The position numbers were made by a program, and so were the translations under genes. A stretch of DNA of 6,005 bases from Promethearchaeia archaeon (GTDB taxonomy: Archaea > Asgardarchaeota > Lokiarchaeia > Sigyniarchaeales > SOKP01), in assembly GCA_029856295.1 (NCBI GenBank), contig JAHQWS010000156.1:1-6005 (forward strand), written 5' to 3'. Below the pieces are notes generated by a model. It did not search any database. It worked only from the letters and a program-made list of their open reading frames with translations, and was not told the origin of the DNA. This document shows, one piece after another, positions 5,799 to 6,005 of this stretch; position 1 is the stretch's first letter, and the number at the start of each line of letters is the position of its first letter.

Positions 5799-6005
5799 AT
5801 GGAAATTGATATCGCGCACTATAGCATTAAACCTCCCACTACTTCAATCCATATAGATTATAGAACGGTAAAAGAGGGCTTTGAACGGTATAAACTATCC
5901 CATCCGGAAGTTATGCACATTACTGAAGAAGAATTTTTCAGAATGCTCTATAATAGACTAGTAGAGCACTATTATCTTCTCGATGAGATCTGTCTGTATA
6001 TACAC
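5799..6005 (+). CDS. Unknown protein, N-terminal 69 residues, runs off right edge
   Basis: An open frame of 69 codons reaches the end of the window without a stop. It begins MEIDIAHYSIKPPTTSIHID and continues with a helical, Glu/Tyr/Leu-rich part (TEEEFFRMLYNRLVEHYYLL). No signal peptide, membrane helix or known motif is seen in this portion, and I do not recognise the family. It has a good ribosome binding site and a TATA box upstream. Its composition is richer in G and C than the spacer before it, as expected for coding DNA. It is divergent from the TFB-acetyltransferase operon, with about 530 bases between the two starts, so shared regulation is possible but not shown. The product is cytoplasmic as far as can be seen. 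Confidence 0.6.
   Translation, partial: MEIDIAHYSIKPPTTSIHIDYRTVKEGFERYKLSHPEVMHITEEEFFRMLYNRLVEHYYLLDEICLYIH

Overview
The window most likely comes from an archaeon, probably an Asgard (Lokiarchaeota-like) lineage. The archaeal call rests on a TFB (TFIIB homologue) with an N-terminal zinc ribbon and two cyclin-like repeats. The Asgard call is an inference from a Ras/Rab-type small GTPase with P-loop, switch and SAK motifs, together with a PAS-type sensor kinase and very AT-rich intergenic DNA. I did no database search, so the lineage is a judgement from family content.

Layout, left to right. Positions 1-908 (minus) hold a PAS sensor kinase that runs off the left edge. It is split by a one-base frameshift near 475-477, and it appears to lack the phosphoacceptor-histidine helices between its PAS and ATPase domains. 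Positions 1152-1865 (minus) encode a seven-helix membrane protein of unknown function. After an AT-rich gap, 2253-2465 (plus) carries a coding-looking stretch broken by one in-frame TGA. It converges on, and slightly overlaps, the small GTPase gene at 2445-3005 (minus). The GTPase has substitutions at two of the most conserved GTPase positions. Another AT-rich gap follows.

The most notable part is the TFB-acetyltransferase operon (minus, 5269 to 3528). The TFB carries an additional C-terminal AbrB/SpoVT-like DNA-binding domain, and the downstream GNAT-family acetyltransferase overlaps it by ATGA, so the two are translationally coupled. A 17-bp stem enclosing smaller hairpins begins five bases after the acetyltransferase stop and is followed by a T-rich tract on the transcript side. 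It is a candidate terminator or structured RNA. Upstream of the TFB, a dyad and a 10-bp palindrome lie where the transcription start is expected, which would suit autoregulation by the added AbrB-like domain. The two genes look clearly richer in G and C than the flanking DNA, which hints at acquisition as a unit. A divergent plus-strand gene of unknown function starts at 5799 and leaves the window on the right.

My reading of the operon is that it encodes an alternative basal transcription factor with its own DNA-tethering domain, plus a partner acetyltransferase. The domain content is seen in the sequence; the regulatory model is inference.
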